64,000 nucleotides of DNA from Synaphobranchus kaupii (lineage: Eukaryota; Chordata; Actinopteri; Anguilliformes; Synaphobranchidae). Position numbers and translations under genes: made by a program. The DNA lies in the NCBI GenBank assembly GCA_029718625.1, contig JAINUF010000032.1:496001-560000 (forward strand). The letters run 5' to 3'. The notes beneath the pieces were generated by a model that saw only the letters and a program-made list of their open reading frames with translations, did no database searches and was not told where the DNA came from. Positions 35,221 through 47,450 of this stretch are shown here, piece after piece; within the stretch, counting starts at the first letter, position 1; every line of letters starts with the position of its first letter.

Positions 35221-36095
35221 TGGCGATTTAATTGATGATTGTAATTTTTAATAATAATTGTTAAATTAAATCACGTAAAACTTATTTTGAATGTAGGTTA
35301 AGTGAGGGGTTCTAGCACGCAATATCGCTTGTGTTCAGTATTCAGAGTGCCGAACGTTTTAACAAGGGTATTGACTGTTGGAACCACTGGATTCAGAAAA
35401 TACACATTTTACCTAGTCCTCACTTACCCGACACTAAGGAACTCTCTCTTGACATCAATGGCAAAACGCTAGCTAGAATACAGAACCGCTGTATCGATAG
35501 CCAAAAGACAACTGTTTTTTGCTCTGCCTCTGTATTTCTGGCTCACTGTCACTCTCCCCAGTAGCCTATAACCCCCACAGACCCATGACTGATCACCACT
35601 GTTAGCTAGTGTAATAAAGACATTCAATTCATCCACAGCATCTGATACAGCCTCACTCACCTCTTGTAACATCGCTAGTATTTTGTTTGCGGTCAGTTCG
35701 TCGTCATTGTAAATCTTTATATAAACTGTATGAATGGGTTGTAGCTAGCTAACTTCATATACTGTATAGCTAGCATAAGCCACACAGTAATAACTTATAA
35801 CAATTAGATTTACTGGGGAACACAAAGGCATATGGCAGCCTTGTCATTTTGCAACGTTACACGCAGCAATCAAAATGATCAAGCGTACCCGGCGGCAGGG
35901 TCAATTTAACCGTTCATGGCCATTCAAGTAAGTAAGTGTTTATAACTTACCTATGAACAGCACAAAGGGAAAGCCATCAGCTATGAATTTCATGACGGCA
36001 GATTTATTGATTTTCTTAAAGTGGTTAGTTCCGACTGCACAATGTGATTGGCCGAGACGCATTCCATGAGTGCATATGTAAGCAATAATCAACGA
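35221..36095. other. Intergenic DNA, unassigned
   Basis: No exon-like ORF or bounded repeat. The last about 35 bp ('gcaataatcaacgacgagg') belongs to the sequence that continues at 37693 after the hAT insertion and that recurs near 39110-39140 in inverse orientation. Confidence 0.45.
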
Positions 36096-36103
36096 CGAGG
36101 TGT

Positions 36104-37692
36104 TAGTGATGGGCAAAACAGTTCACTTCAGTGACACGAATCACTAGAATCAGTTCATTAAAAAGATTCGTTCAAAAGATTCGTTCACCGAATCGTTCAG
36201 TGCTTGGGCGGAGCTCCGACTGCGTACTGCGTAGTCCGACTCACTCAGTGAACTGACGGCCGAACAGTTCATGCGGAAGTGCTGTCGCTTTCACAAATGC
36301 GCCAAACTCCGTTTACAAATCTTGATATTTTAAAAGTTTCCTCGTTGAATATCAATATTGGAGGTGAACGCTGGTTTTCAATGACTTTTAAGTCTTAACT
36401 GGCTGGGCCTGATTCTGGCAGTTTGAGCCGCTGATTATCACTCAGGATCACGTCACGTTAACTCACTGTGTCTAGTAGCTTCAGTGAACGGATCACTGAA
36501 CTTGCAACCGTTGCGTCACAGTTCGTTCACTCAGTGAACTGTTCAGCCGTCAGTTCACTGAGTGAACGAACTTGCACCGTTGCGTCACAGTTCGTTCACT
36601 CAGTGAACTGTTCAGGCCGTCAGTTCACTGAGTGAACGAACTTGCACCGTTGCGTCACAGTTCGTTCACTCAGTGAACTGACGGCCAAACAGTTCATGCG
36701 GAAGTGCTGTCGCTTTGACAAATGCGCCAAACTCCGTTTACAAATCTTGATATTTTAAAAGTTTCCTCGTTGAATATCAATATTGGAGGTGAACGCTGGT
36801 TTTCAATGACTTTTAAGTCTTAACTGGCTGGGCCTGATTCTGGCAGTTTGAGCCGCTGATTATCACTCAGGATCACGTCACGTTAACTCACTGTGTCTAG
36901 TAGCTTCAGTGAACGGATCACTGAACTTGCACCGTTGCGTCACAGTTCGTTCACTCAGTGAACTGTTCAGCCGTCAGTTCACTGAGTGAACGAACTTGCA
37001 CCGTTGCGTCACAGTTCGTTCACTCAGTGAACTGACGGCCAAACAGTTCATGCGGAAGTGCTGTCGCTTTGACAAATGCGCCAAATTCCTTTTACAAATC
37101 TTGGTATTTTAAAAGTTTCCTCGTTGAATATCAATATTGGAGGTGAACGCTGGTTTTCAATGACTTTTAAGTCTTAACTTGCTGGGCCTGATTCTGGCAG
37201 TTTGAGCCGCTGATTATCACTCAGGATCACGTCACGTCACGCAGTGAACGAATCAGTCCACTCTGCACGCCCGCCCGCCCGTGAATTTTTTTAATAATTT
37301 TTTTTTTTAATATAAACTTTATTTCGAACAATTTAGGAAACAAATTAGAGGAAAAAAAAGAAAAAAAAACTTTATAGTATACAACACGCAAACACGGTAC
37401 TCATTTCGGCTATACAATACTTAGAACAATACGTCCGAAATGGAATAGGAAGAAGCAAATGCGAATGATTCGTTCAGCACAGCAGAACTGGTTCGCAAGG
37501 GACGAATCACGTTCGCTCGCGGCAGTCCCTCCCCCTCCCTGCACGGTGCACGCTCGCTGCTGATCAGATCCGTTCGTGAACTGAACTGAACTGAGAAATG
37601 AACGGATCTTTTCAGTAAGTGATTCAGTTCAGTTCGTTCACCCCAAAAGATTCGTTCTTTTGAACGAATCGTTCGCGAACGACACAACACTA
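36104..37692. mobile_element. hAT-type non-autonomous element with internal tandem array
   Basis: The 1589-bp element has TAGTGATG...AACACTA ends and a perfect 8-bp duplication CGAGGTGT (36096-36103, 37693-37700). Inside are three tandem copies of a 350-425 bp unit beginning 'cagttcatgcgg' (about 36265, 36690, 37044). Each is separated by a variable number of palindromic blocks around 'gttcactcagtgaac'. No transposase ORF. It inserted into the edge of the 37.7-40.5 kb foldback sequence. Confidence 0.85.
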
Positions 37693-40500
37693 CGAGGTGT
37701 GCATTACACGGTTTTATACCATGGCTTGGCTAAATACTCGATTCTGATTGGCTGGAGGGTGGGCATTTATTTCCTTAAACCGCCCGGCAATGAAGTAGCG
37801 CCGGCAACATTTTGATCACCGTTCTAAATTAATACGCCGTCTACGTTATCTGCTGCCAGCGCCATGAGAGTCGACACTTTCATGAATGGTATCCATAGCA
37901 ACACCAACAGCTGATTAATAAAGCCGGCAAATAACGCTAAATTTGCCGATTTGAAATGTTTGTCTTCGCCAAATATCTTAGTTACAACAACTTTAATCTA
38001 GCAAAGAAGTTTTGTGGTTCGAGGTGCAGTATTTATTCAGTTTGGAAATATGAACGTAACATAGTAGGGCTTTACCTAGCTAATGTAACGCTGACGTGAG
38101 CAACGCTGGTTGCGAATGCGAACAAGTTACTACTTCCCATTAGAGTCGACAAATAACGCTACATTCGCCGATTTAAAATGTTTGTATTCGCCAAATATCT
38201 TAGTTACAACAACTTTAATCTAGCAAAGAAGTTTTGTGGTTAGAGGTGCAGTATTTATTCAGTTTGGAAATATGAACGTAACATAGTAGGGCGTTAATCT
38301 GTATATTAAATAAAACATTTTATCCAGCGAAATGTCTTAGATATGACAATTAACAGTAACAAACTCTGTATCTACAGTAGGCTATTTTTTTCAGATGTTC
38401 CCATCTCATGATCCAGATCGTGAAATGCAATTTCCTTAGCCTGGGCTGTTTGAAATAGGCTGCGTGACCAAAGCATTTTTAAAAAGCAAGACGGAGAGAG
38501 GGAGGTAAATTGAGTTGCGGTTTCATGCAATTTTCTTAAATTATCTAACTAATGACAAAAATAACCAAAATTGGTGCTAATTTTATGGTATAAAGTTGAG
38601 AAGGAACTATTTGCTTCCATATAGAATCACTTATTTTCAGAACTACCAACGAGAGGTTTTTGCATAACTACGGACAAAATAGAACTAGTAACGAGAAATA
38701 GAAGCAGCAACGAGATGTTTTCTGTTCAAATAGAACTAGCAACGAGCAGTTTTGCATGACAACGGCAAACTACATGCCAAAATGGCCTCGGAAGGATATT
38801 TAAATTTCAGCTGATAAAGTCGATAAAAATCAATAAATATAAATGTGACTATATATAATAATTGTTGGTAACCATGGTATAAGCGCAATAATGACCTCGG
38901 AGCCGGGCATTTAACAGTTGAAATGCCCTTCGCGGAGGGAAATTGCCCTCGGCTGCGCCTCGGGCAATTTACTACCTCCGCGTCGGGCATTTAAACAGTG
39001 AAATGCCCGGCTCCTCGGTCATTATTGCTTACTTAACCGCACGACGTTGAGGCGAAGAACGCGGAGGGTGGTTGCCTCAACGGAGTGCGGTTAAAACCGT
39101 GTAATGCACACCTCGGAGTTGATTATTGCGCTTATACCATGGTTACCAACAATGATTATATAGTTACTTTCATATTTATAGATTTTTATCGATTTAATCA
39201 GCTGAAATTTAAATATACTTCCGCAGCTCTTTGGGCTTGTTGTTTTTGCGTTGTCATGCAAAACAGGTGGTTGGTAGTTCTAATTGAACAGAAAACATCT
39301 CGTTGCTAATTCTATTTCTCGTTACTAGTTCTATTTAAGTGCGTTGCTATGCAAACCCTCTCGTCGTTAGTTCTGAAAATAATTGATTCTATCGGGGGAA
39401 AAATAGTTCCTTCTCGGTTATAACGTACAATTGGCACCAATTTTGGTTATTTTTGTCATTACATTATTTAAGAAAATTGTATGAAACCATAACTCATTCA
39501 GATTCAACATTACCTCCCTCTCTCTGTCTTGCTTTTTAAAAATGGTTCGGTCACGCAGTGTGTAGCAGATTCGCATCATGATGTCCTATGGGACCATCTA
39601 AAAAATCCTACGGAGTTTGTTAGATGTAACTTATCGAAGAATTTTCGCTGGATAAAAAGTTTTCTACATATAGCCTATAGGCTACAGATTAACATGCTTT
39701 GTGAAGTAGCCTAGCTTGCATTCACAAGCAGTCAGCGTGTTGCCGACGTCAATTTACATGCAAATTCCTACTATGATAAGTTCGTATTTCCAACTGAATA
39801 AATACTGCACTTGTAACCACAAAAATGTTTTGCTAGATTGAAGTAGTTGTAACTAAGATATCTGCCGAACACAAACTTTTTTTAATCTGTAGATTAATGT
39901 TGTTTACCGATTTTTATAAATCCAGATGTATGCTGTTGCTACGGCAACGCTAACTTCTACCTTAGAGACTGATTTATGGCTCGCAGTAAAAAAGATTAGG
40001 CTACGCATTGCACATAAACACCATGCGCTTTGCTAACTCCGTGATAATGTAACTATGGCTAGCTATATAGTTACCTCGCCACGTATTGCATTTGCATTAT
40101 CTTAAAAACAATGACAAAAGTTTATCGTAGCCAAAGTTAGCCCACTATTTGCAGCATACCTACGAGGCGAAGTAGCCGTCTGCCGTAGGCTACAGTAGCC
40201 TAACGTTAGTCACTGAGGAAAATAAAGTAGGTAGGCTACATTCGTTTACTTTATTAATTCACTTTATTTATTCCACTTATTTTCTAGAACGTCTTGGACT
40301 CTGAATTGACCGGTCATGTTTGCCATTCCCAGGTTGCATAGTAGTACTAGCTGGCCAGGCAGGCAGCGCATTAATTTAGAACTGTGATTAAACTTGTGAC
40401 CCGGATGACTGACCGGTTATACAGAATAACGACCAGTCATTGACCAATCAGAATCGAGTATTCACCCATACCATGGGATAATGGCTTATATACCTCATCA
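37693..40500. mobile_element. 2.8-kb foldback (long inverted repeat) element
   Basis: The left arm (about 37693-38885) is repeated in inverse orientation at about 39128-40500. Matched pairs: 'ctcgattctgattgg' near 37737 with its inverse near 40449; 'agcaaagaagttttgtggtt' with its inverse near 39815; 'accatggtataagcgcaata' at 38872 with its inverse near 39130. The centre (38886-39127) is GC-richer with smaller nested palindromes. The left arm also holds a direct repeat (about 37925-38075 and 38145-38300). The ORFs at 38736-38990 (-) and 39085-39309 (+) are mirror images. No transposase. Confidence 0.68.
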
Positions 40501-41259
40501 CCAGCCGGGATCACTGTACTTACATTCTAATTGATACATTGTTGGAATTATTTTTTTTTTTTAAGTGGAATTCTGAAGGAACTGTATTTGTTTGCAGAGC
40601 CAATTAAACAACAAAATCATACTCTTTTGTCTCAATCATTACTATTTTATAGGCTAGTAGAATTGTAATTTATGTATAAAAAAGCAATATCACACTTGTG
40701 GTTGTGCTGTTATACTGTAGGCTATATCAGCAGGGCTGTGATTATCTATGACGGAATAACAGCATTCCTTCTCATATGATATTGCTTAAATAGACAGTGC
40801 TTTGTATGTGTAACTTGCCATTTTTGCTGAGATCAATACTATAATAATGACACAATAACAATGAGGACTAAACCAGGAAGTCAGAGACACTAGGGTAGAG
40901 GAGCTGGCGGCCTCTTGACGGCAGGAAACTGGAACCGTGTTACACAAAGATACTGTATACACAAAGATAAAGATAACAAACTAAGTTATAGATGGAAAAC
41001 AAACTGTGACTGAATGTCTAAGTAAGTGCATGTAACAGTTGACATGACCAGCACGACTATGCAGAACTATGTTTCAGTGCTCTGCGTTTGCACACAGCTC
41101 ATATCTAGTCCATTGGATGCAATCAGATTGCTTGCTTTCTGTTAGTTAGGAATTCAAAAGATTTTAAACAGATTGTAAAACCATCGAGGGAAATGCTTTT
41201 ATTTTTTACATTTGCATTGTCCTAGATTGGATACAGTAAGTGGTCTGCTCCCCTCTAAG
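40501..41259. other. Intergenic DNA
   Basis: Nothing recognisable. A/T-rich, no exon-like ORF. Confidence 0.4.
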
Positions 41260-42094
41260 GCCCATCTGGGCCCTGTACTTCTCCCCCCTCGCGGTTACCT
41301 GTGGCCGGTACTTCTGGTGCTCAGGTGACAGTGATTTAAACCCCACCTGGGACTGCCCCTCCCAACCCATAATCTCCTCATTCACACTCCCTTTCTTCTG
41401 AAAATGGGGCCTAATTGCTCGTGAAATGTGAAGCAGTCAGAGAAACAGTGCATACCTGAGGCCTGTTGGCCCAACCTCCGCAATTGTGATGAAATCATGT
41501 TTATGAACTATGCCCCCTGGGTCTAATTTGGGAATGGGAAACGGAGTCCACTGTCCCTGCTTGTTTGTGTTTGTTTCCTCCCAGGCTCCTGTCAGTGTAT
41601 TGATATTTTGAGGTTGTAAACAGCGGCCTATTTTCTCATGAGAGGCCTTTCTGGCTGAAGGCATACAAACGTGATTTTCATCTGATTAATTTATTACTAA
41701 TCCTCAGTGCACTGACCTGATATGAACCCTTTTTCATCAGATGTGAAAAAAGAAAATTGTACTTTCAATAGAACAAGACAAAAACAAAATTGCAAATAAA
41801 ATTATTTACTGCTGTGATGCCCACTTTTACACCCAGCAGACCCACCCTCTCTGACCCCCTGCACAGTGTCACTGACCTGCACACTCATCAATAAACATCC
41901 AGAAATTACCTCACACACAGAGAGGCTCATGGGAAGGGGAGGTTGCCTCTCTCCCATGGTCCCTGTTTACTGCTCAATCCAAAATTCTCCTCGGCCCCTC
42001 AGGACACAGTGGCCATTACAAATATTCACTTCAGCTGCATGGCAAGGACTTAGAAGCCGGGGCTCAGAGAGAGGCTGGTCAGCCCAGCTCTGCT
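41260..42094 (+). promoter_or_regulatory. 5' flank of locus C, inverted copy of 29317-30190
   Basis: It matches the 5' flank of gene B over roughly 800 bp in inverse orientation, so the inverted duplication reaches at least this far. Confidence 0.6.
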
Positions 42095-44465
42095 ATGGCC
42101 CCACTCAGCTTCCTGCAGTGGTTACTGGTCCTGCCACTCCAGACCTGGGCGATGGATGGGAGCCTGTCGACGCAGTGCCAGCAATGGTTATACTCCAACA
42201 GCCTGGAAGACCCCAGCCTCTCTCAGGATGGAGATGTCATTTTGGGAGGACTCTTCCCCCTTCATTGCCAGCCCATCTCTCCAGACGCTACCTACGCCAA
42301 GCCCCCCAAGCTACCGCAGTGCCAAAGGTCAGTTCCTGATTTCTGAATGGAGTAAGATGGATTCAGATTAATTAATTTTTTTAAAAATTCCAGTCCAATT
42401 TTTTGTTTCCTGAATTAGTTTGGTTTTGTTTTTTTAATTTGATTGTAATTTCATTATGAAAAAAAGATTTGTTCCTACATTGACTGAGTAGATTGAATAG
42501 TTACATTAGCTCACTATGAACACTCTCCAAACTGCATTCTGACCATTTCTCACTATAGACTATTTGCTTGTTTTTTGGAATTGTTCTTTTCATCTTTTAT
42601 CTGAATGTTACTGAATGTTAAAAGACAGTAAACTGTGGTTGTGATGCTGGGATGTGGTTTTTATCTCGTCAGACTCCAGGCACGGGGACTGCGCTGGGCA
42701 CAGGGCATGGTGTTTGCGGTGGAGGAGATTAACCAGAACCCCTACCTGCTGCTGGGGGTCAAACTGGGGTACAGGATCATGGACAGCTGTGGGCAGTACC
42801 CCTGGTCCCTGCGTGGGGCTCTAGCCTTGGTCAGTGGGAGAAACCAAACTTGCAGCAAGGTTCTGGCCCTCATTGGAGACGCTCCGTCCACACAATGTAT
42901 CATCCTATCCAGAACTCTGGGACCACTGGGCATTCCTCTGGTCAGTCACATACTACAGTACTTGTAGTTTAATTAAGATCTAATATACCCTTATTAAAGG
43001 TAATTTATGAATATTTTACATACATACTTGGTGTGATATGTATATCTTGCAATGTACTGGGCCAATAACAGCAGGTAAAAACTTGAAAGCTTAAGTATTC
43101 ATTTTATCACCTATACGTTACATCTGTAATAAAACAATTTGGGTATGATCGTTATAAGTTCTATAATCGGACCTAGCTGACTCAGCCACTTCTAGCCAAT
43201 ATTTGTGGTGTGGGGGACAATTATTCAGGTCAATGATATTAAGTCATTCTGAATGTATTATATAAGATATCTGTACATCCACTTATGTATTATTATGTGC
43301 ATTTTAGCTTTAAATTATTTTTTCTTCCAATGGAAATTTATTAAGTATAATTATTAAATGCAGTTTGAATACAAGGATTTCCTTTTTAAAAATTAATTTC
43401 ATAATTAATTCTATTCATAAAATGCTTGAATTTAGGCTTTAATTGTAATGTTATGAAAAGTCAAATGCAGAAATACATAGGGTATCTTGTAAGGCATTTA
43501 AAAAAAAATGCAAGTTTCTATTATTTACACTGTAAAACACACTAAAGATTTAGTATATGGAACCTGCCAATATCTGGCTTTTGAAAGGTATTCATATGTG
43601 CATATTTATTGTTAATAAGGTTTTTGTAAATATATTTTGTGTACTTCAGGTCAGTTATCAGGCCAGCTGCGCTTGTCTCAGCAACAGACGTGAGTTTCCT
43701 AACTTCTTCCGGACGATTCCCAGCGATTATTACCAGGCTCGGACTATGGCGCAGCTGACCAAGTGCTTTGGCTGGACCTGGGTGGGTGCCACTGCTGCCG
43801 ATAACGATTACGGGCTTTTGGTGACCCAGGCCTTCTCAGAGGAAGTGAGAGGAGGCGGGGTGTGCCTGGCGTTCATCACGACGTTGTCACGGAAACGCTT
43901 GGCGCACGATGTGGCTCAGGCGGCGGCAGTGGTGGAGCAATCCTCTGCCCGCGTGATCCTGGTGTTCGCCTGGTACACGGACGTGGAGACGCTGCTCCTG
44001 GAGCTGATCAGGCGTAACGTAACGGGCAGACAGTTCCTGGCCAGCGAGGCATGGAGCACCAGCGACAGGCTGCTCCGGAATCCCGCCCTCTCCAGCATTG
44101 CCCGGGGAATCCTGGGAGTGGCCATCCGCAGCGCTCCCATCCTGGGGCTGGAGGAACACCTGCGCAGCCTCCACCCCTCCCATGAGCCTGGGAGCACTCT
44201 GATGCGGGAGCTCTTGTTTGGGTGCAAACCAGTTGGGGGGTATTCTTCTGCCTCACAGCTGCTGCCCCCTTGTGTAGGGACACAGACACTGCAGTCAGCG
44301 CGGAATATCTTCACAGACATCTCTCAGCTGAGAATAACCTACAACATCTACCTGGCTGTATATGCTGTGGCCCATGTACTCCACAGCCAGCTGTCATGCA
44401 CTGGAAAGAACGCCACCGACAGGAGCCCACACTGTGCCACCACCGAGGATCTCCAACCGAAACAG

Positions 44466-45045
44466 GTGCATTCAGTTGAATTATGAATCTTGAAAACGAT
44501 CATAAAATTTTGATGAGATTGAGGAGAGAGTTGGAGGGTAGTATGATATAGAGCAATGGACTACCTGAAAGAGTTTTTCTGCATGGCGGAGAACATGTTT
44601 TTCACACTAATTCTAATTAATTTAAAGCACATGACCACTACAGCCAGTACAGTATTTTTCAAACCTCATCCTCAATTTGCAAGCACTGACCAAGAAAACT
44701 CCACACATTGCCCTGAGTCTCCATCAGGCATTTAATCGGACAACTAAAGTCAGAGTACTACAATAAAATGGATTCCTTTTGAACCTTTTTATCTTTTATT
44801 TCATTAGATCATATTTTTATATTGCTTGAATTAAAAATGTACGTTATTGAAGTCTTACTGAATGTTTTTATGTAACTGTAAATTTTTAAAGTAATATTTC
44901 AGTATTACCACCCTGTAGATTTTATCAGTGCAATGACTGGTGACACATAATATGAATTAATGGAATGGGGGATACTGTCTGTATCTATTGTTAATAGATA
45001 AAAATATATATTTTTTTAAATCGTGTAGACGCCAATCTTTAAATT
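44466..45045. other. Locus C intron 3 remnant and foreign sequence
   Basis: Up to about 44725 it matches gene B intron 3. After that the DNA is A/T-rich and unmatched in the window. Exons 4 and 5 should lie here or just downstream and do not. Confidence 0.6.
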
Positions 45046-45225
45046 GCTCAATGGCCTCAGTGGATAGCACTGTCACTTCACAGCAAGAAGGTCCTGGATT
45101 CAAATCTTGGCCAAGGCCTTGTTCTCCTTGTGTCTGTGTTGCTTTCCTCTGGGTACTCCGGTTTCCTCCCACAATCTAGACATGCAGGTTTGGTTAATTG
45201 GGGGGGGGGGGGGGGGGGTTGCTGT
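45046..45225 (+). repeat. tRNA-related dispersed repeat with poly-G tract
   Basis: Plus-strand copy of the repeat at 22.55 kb: 'cctcagtggatagcactgtc', 'agcaagaaggtcctgg', B-box-like 'ggattcaaatc', 'actccggtttcctcccaca', then a run of about 19 G. Confidence 0.65.
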
Positions 45226-45470
45226 AAAAGAGCATGCGTGCTCAGTCAACCTACCTTGTATAAATAAAGGTTAAAAAATCTCACGTGACAGCCAATCACA
45301 GGACAGTATGATAATCTGGAGATTAAATACATGAGCAGACCTGCACATGGTGTTAATGCTCTGTACCTCTCCTCACCTGCAGCATACAGCACATGTCAGT
45401 GTGTGGCCTGTCTTTGTTATTGAACTCCTGTGAAAGCCTATCATTTATAGTGGATCTGTATGATAGTTAA

Positions 45471-45896
45471 AGGTTGTATCAGCGATTTTTGGTGACGTCA
45501 CTTCTGAAGCGAAATCCCAAACAGAGCCAGCTCCAGCTCAGAACCAATTATGTTATGTTTTAAAAAATAGTGTTCAAGCATCCAGAATTATAACCACGTT
45601 AATAACGTTTGTAAGAAACCAAACCGTTTGTAAATCCGTCAAGATTTCAGCGAGATAAGAGTATTAGCGTATTAGTATCACCCACCCCTTGTCGGTGATT
45701 GGTTGGAATACTGTTTATTTTGGTTTTGAGTGGTTGGTAGTACCATTTGTTTTTGTGTACGATCTCGGAGCATAGGCTGCCTACAGAGAAGCGGTTTTTT
45801 GACGGCCTGCTTATGGGGCGGGCAGCTAGCGGATCGTGAGGAAAAATCAGATGAATGTGATCATTTATGTTTCGACCCAAAATCGCTGATACAACC
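45471..45896. mobile_element. TTAA-flanked MITE in locus C intron 5
   Basis: A 426-bp insertion with near-perfect inverted ends AGGTTGTATCAGCGATTTT, flanked by TTAA on both sides (45467-45470, 45897-45900). Gene B intron 5 has the uninterrupted sequence. No coding. Confidence 0.85.
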
Positions 45897-47450
45897 TTTA
45901 AATAAAATTTCACATATGTGTGTTTTGGCATCTTTTCCCTCAGGATCAGTGGAATACAAACACTGTTCTGCTGAGTTCTGGTCCAACAGTCACAGGAATG
46001 AATGTATTCCTTGTGAGGTGGAGTTTCTGTCATTTGAGGAAACAATGGGCATCACGCTGACAACCATAGCCTTGTCCGGCAGTGGCACGACAGTGGCATT
46101 GGGCGTGGTCTTCCTGTTCCACAGGTACACCCCTCTAGTAAAGGCTAATAACTCAGAGCTGAGCTTCCTGTTGCTGTTGTCCCTCACACTCTGCTTCCTG
46201 TGTGCGCTGGTGTTTGTGGGCCGGCCTTCAGAGTGGTCCTGCCTGGCCCAGCACCTGGTATTTGGGATCAGCTTTGTACTCTGCCTCTCCTGCATCCTGG
46301 TAAAAACCATTGTGGTTCTGGTTGCGTTCCGGTCCGCCAGGCCTGGCGCCAACATGATGGTGGTTTGGGCTGGGTCAGCAGCGGGGTAGTGTGCTCTTCT
46401 TCACCTGTGTCCAGGTGTTCATCATCTTATGGCTCTCCCTCAGCCCCCCTTACCCACACCGCAATACGGGGTTCCAGGTGTCAAAGCTCATTCTGGTGTG
46501 TGCGGTTGGGTCAGCGCTGGGGTTTGGCTGCATCCTGGGCTACATTGGCCTGCTGGCGGCCATTTGCTTGCTTTTGGCCTTTTTGGCCAGGAAGCCCCCA
46601 GACAACTTCAATGAGGCCAAGTTCATCACCTTCAGCATGCTCATCTTCTGTGCTGTCTGGATCGCCTTCATCCCCGCCTGCGTCAGCTCCCCGGGGAAAT
46701 ACACAGTTGCCGTGGAGATATTCGCCATCCTGGCCTCCAGCTTTGGGCTCCTGCTCTGTATTTTTGCCCCAAAGTGTTACATCATCCTACTGAGGCCAGA
46801 AAGAATTACCAAGAAGTTCCTAATGAGGAAATAAGCACACTATATAGGAACAATAAGTCCTATATTATTTTATATTTTATCTCCATCTGTGTGACCTTTC
46901 TTGGAAAATGACAGATTATACAATTATCTTAATTTTTACATTCCACATTCTTTAGCCAATTAAATTATTCTTTAATGAGGGTCATTCCTGTAAACCTGAA
47001 TCACTTAATGAAGACTGAGGCAATAAACAAAATTGTAATAGTAAAATAATCATTTGATTATCCTTAATAAAAACCTTACTGCACCTAAGATGTGTGATAT
47101 GTGGAAATATTTATTTCTCTCACAAGAAAAACAAAGTGTGCATGTGAGTGTGCGTAAGTGCATTTGTGTATGTATGTCAACAGTGTTGCTGTATGCACAT
47201 GTGTGAGAGTCATTGAATCACTTGGAAAGAGTGTGTGTATATTACCAAAGGGAAACAGATATTTTGGCAGTGGTTTTTTTGCTGGTTGAGCAACAATAAG
47301 TGGATCTACAGGTGGGTCATTCTGTGTCAAATCAGATAAGGTTGTTGCAGCACCGTCTCAGATTTTGTTCAAACCTTGTCTATATCATGAATGGGTCCCA
47401 AAACCAAGGCCTGTAAAATATTTCTGTTCAAATCCTATGTTTTCATATTT

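Larger units (their letters stand above)
42095..46834 (+). pseudogene. OlfC/V2R-like receptor pseudogene (locus C), B-type
   Basis: Remaining exons: 1 (42095-42327), 2 (42673-42940), 3 (43650-44465) and 6 (45944-46834), with intact splice signals and the same exon sizes as gene B apart from a 9-bp in-frame loss in exon 3. I read 44466-45943 base by base: no counterpart of exons 4 and 5 exists. Intron 3 matches gene B until 'ctgagtctccatca' (about 44725) and then diverges, so a deletion or replacement is likely. Exon 6 has a 2-bp deletion near 46359 (ANMM|VV instead of ANMMKW), which stops the frame at 46387-46389; the rest reads on in another frame. The conserved cysteine of the S-x-E-C motif is Tyr. 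A one-codon loss occurs in helix 5. Confidence 0.9.

Noticed and set aside
36500..37060. Regularly spaced repeats resembling a CRISPR array
   Set aside because: Repeats are palindromic blocks inside a hAT element in a vertebrate genome; the units between them are copies of each other, not unique spacers.
38736..39309. Mirrored ORFs of 84 and 74 codons
   Set aside because: They are inverted copies inside the foldback and their frames are shaped by A/T-rich repeat sequence.
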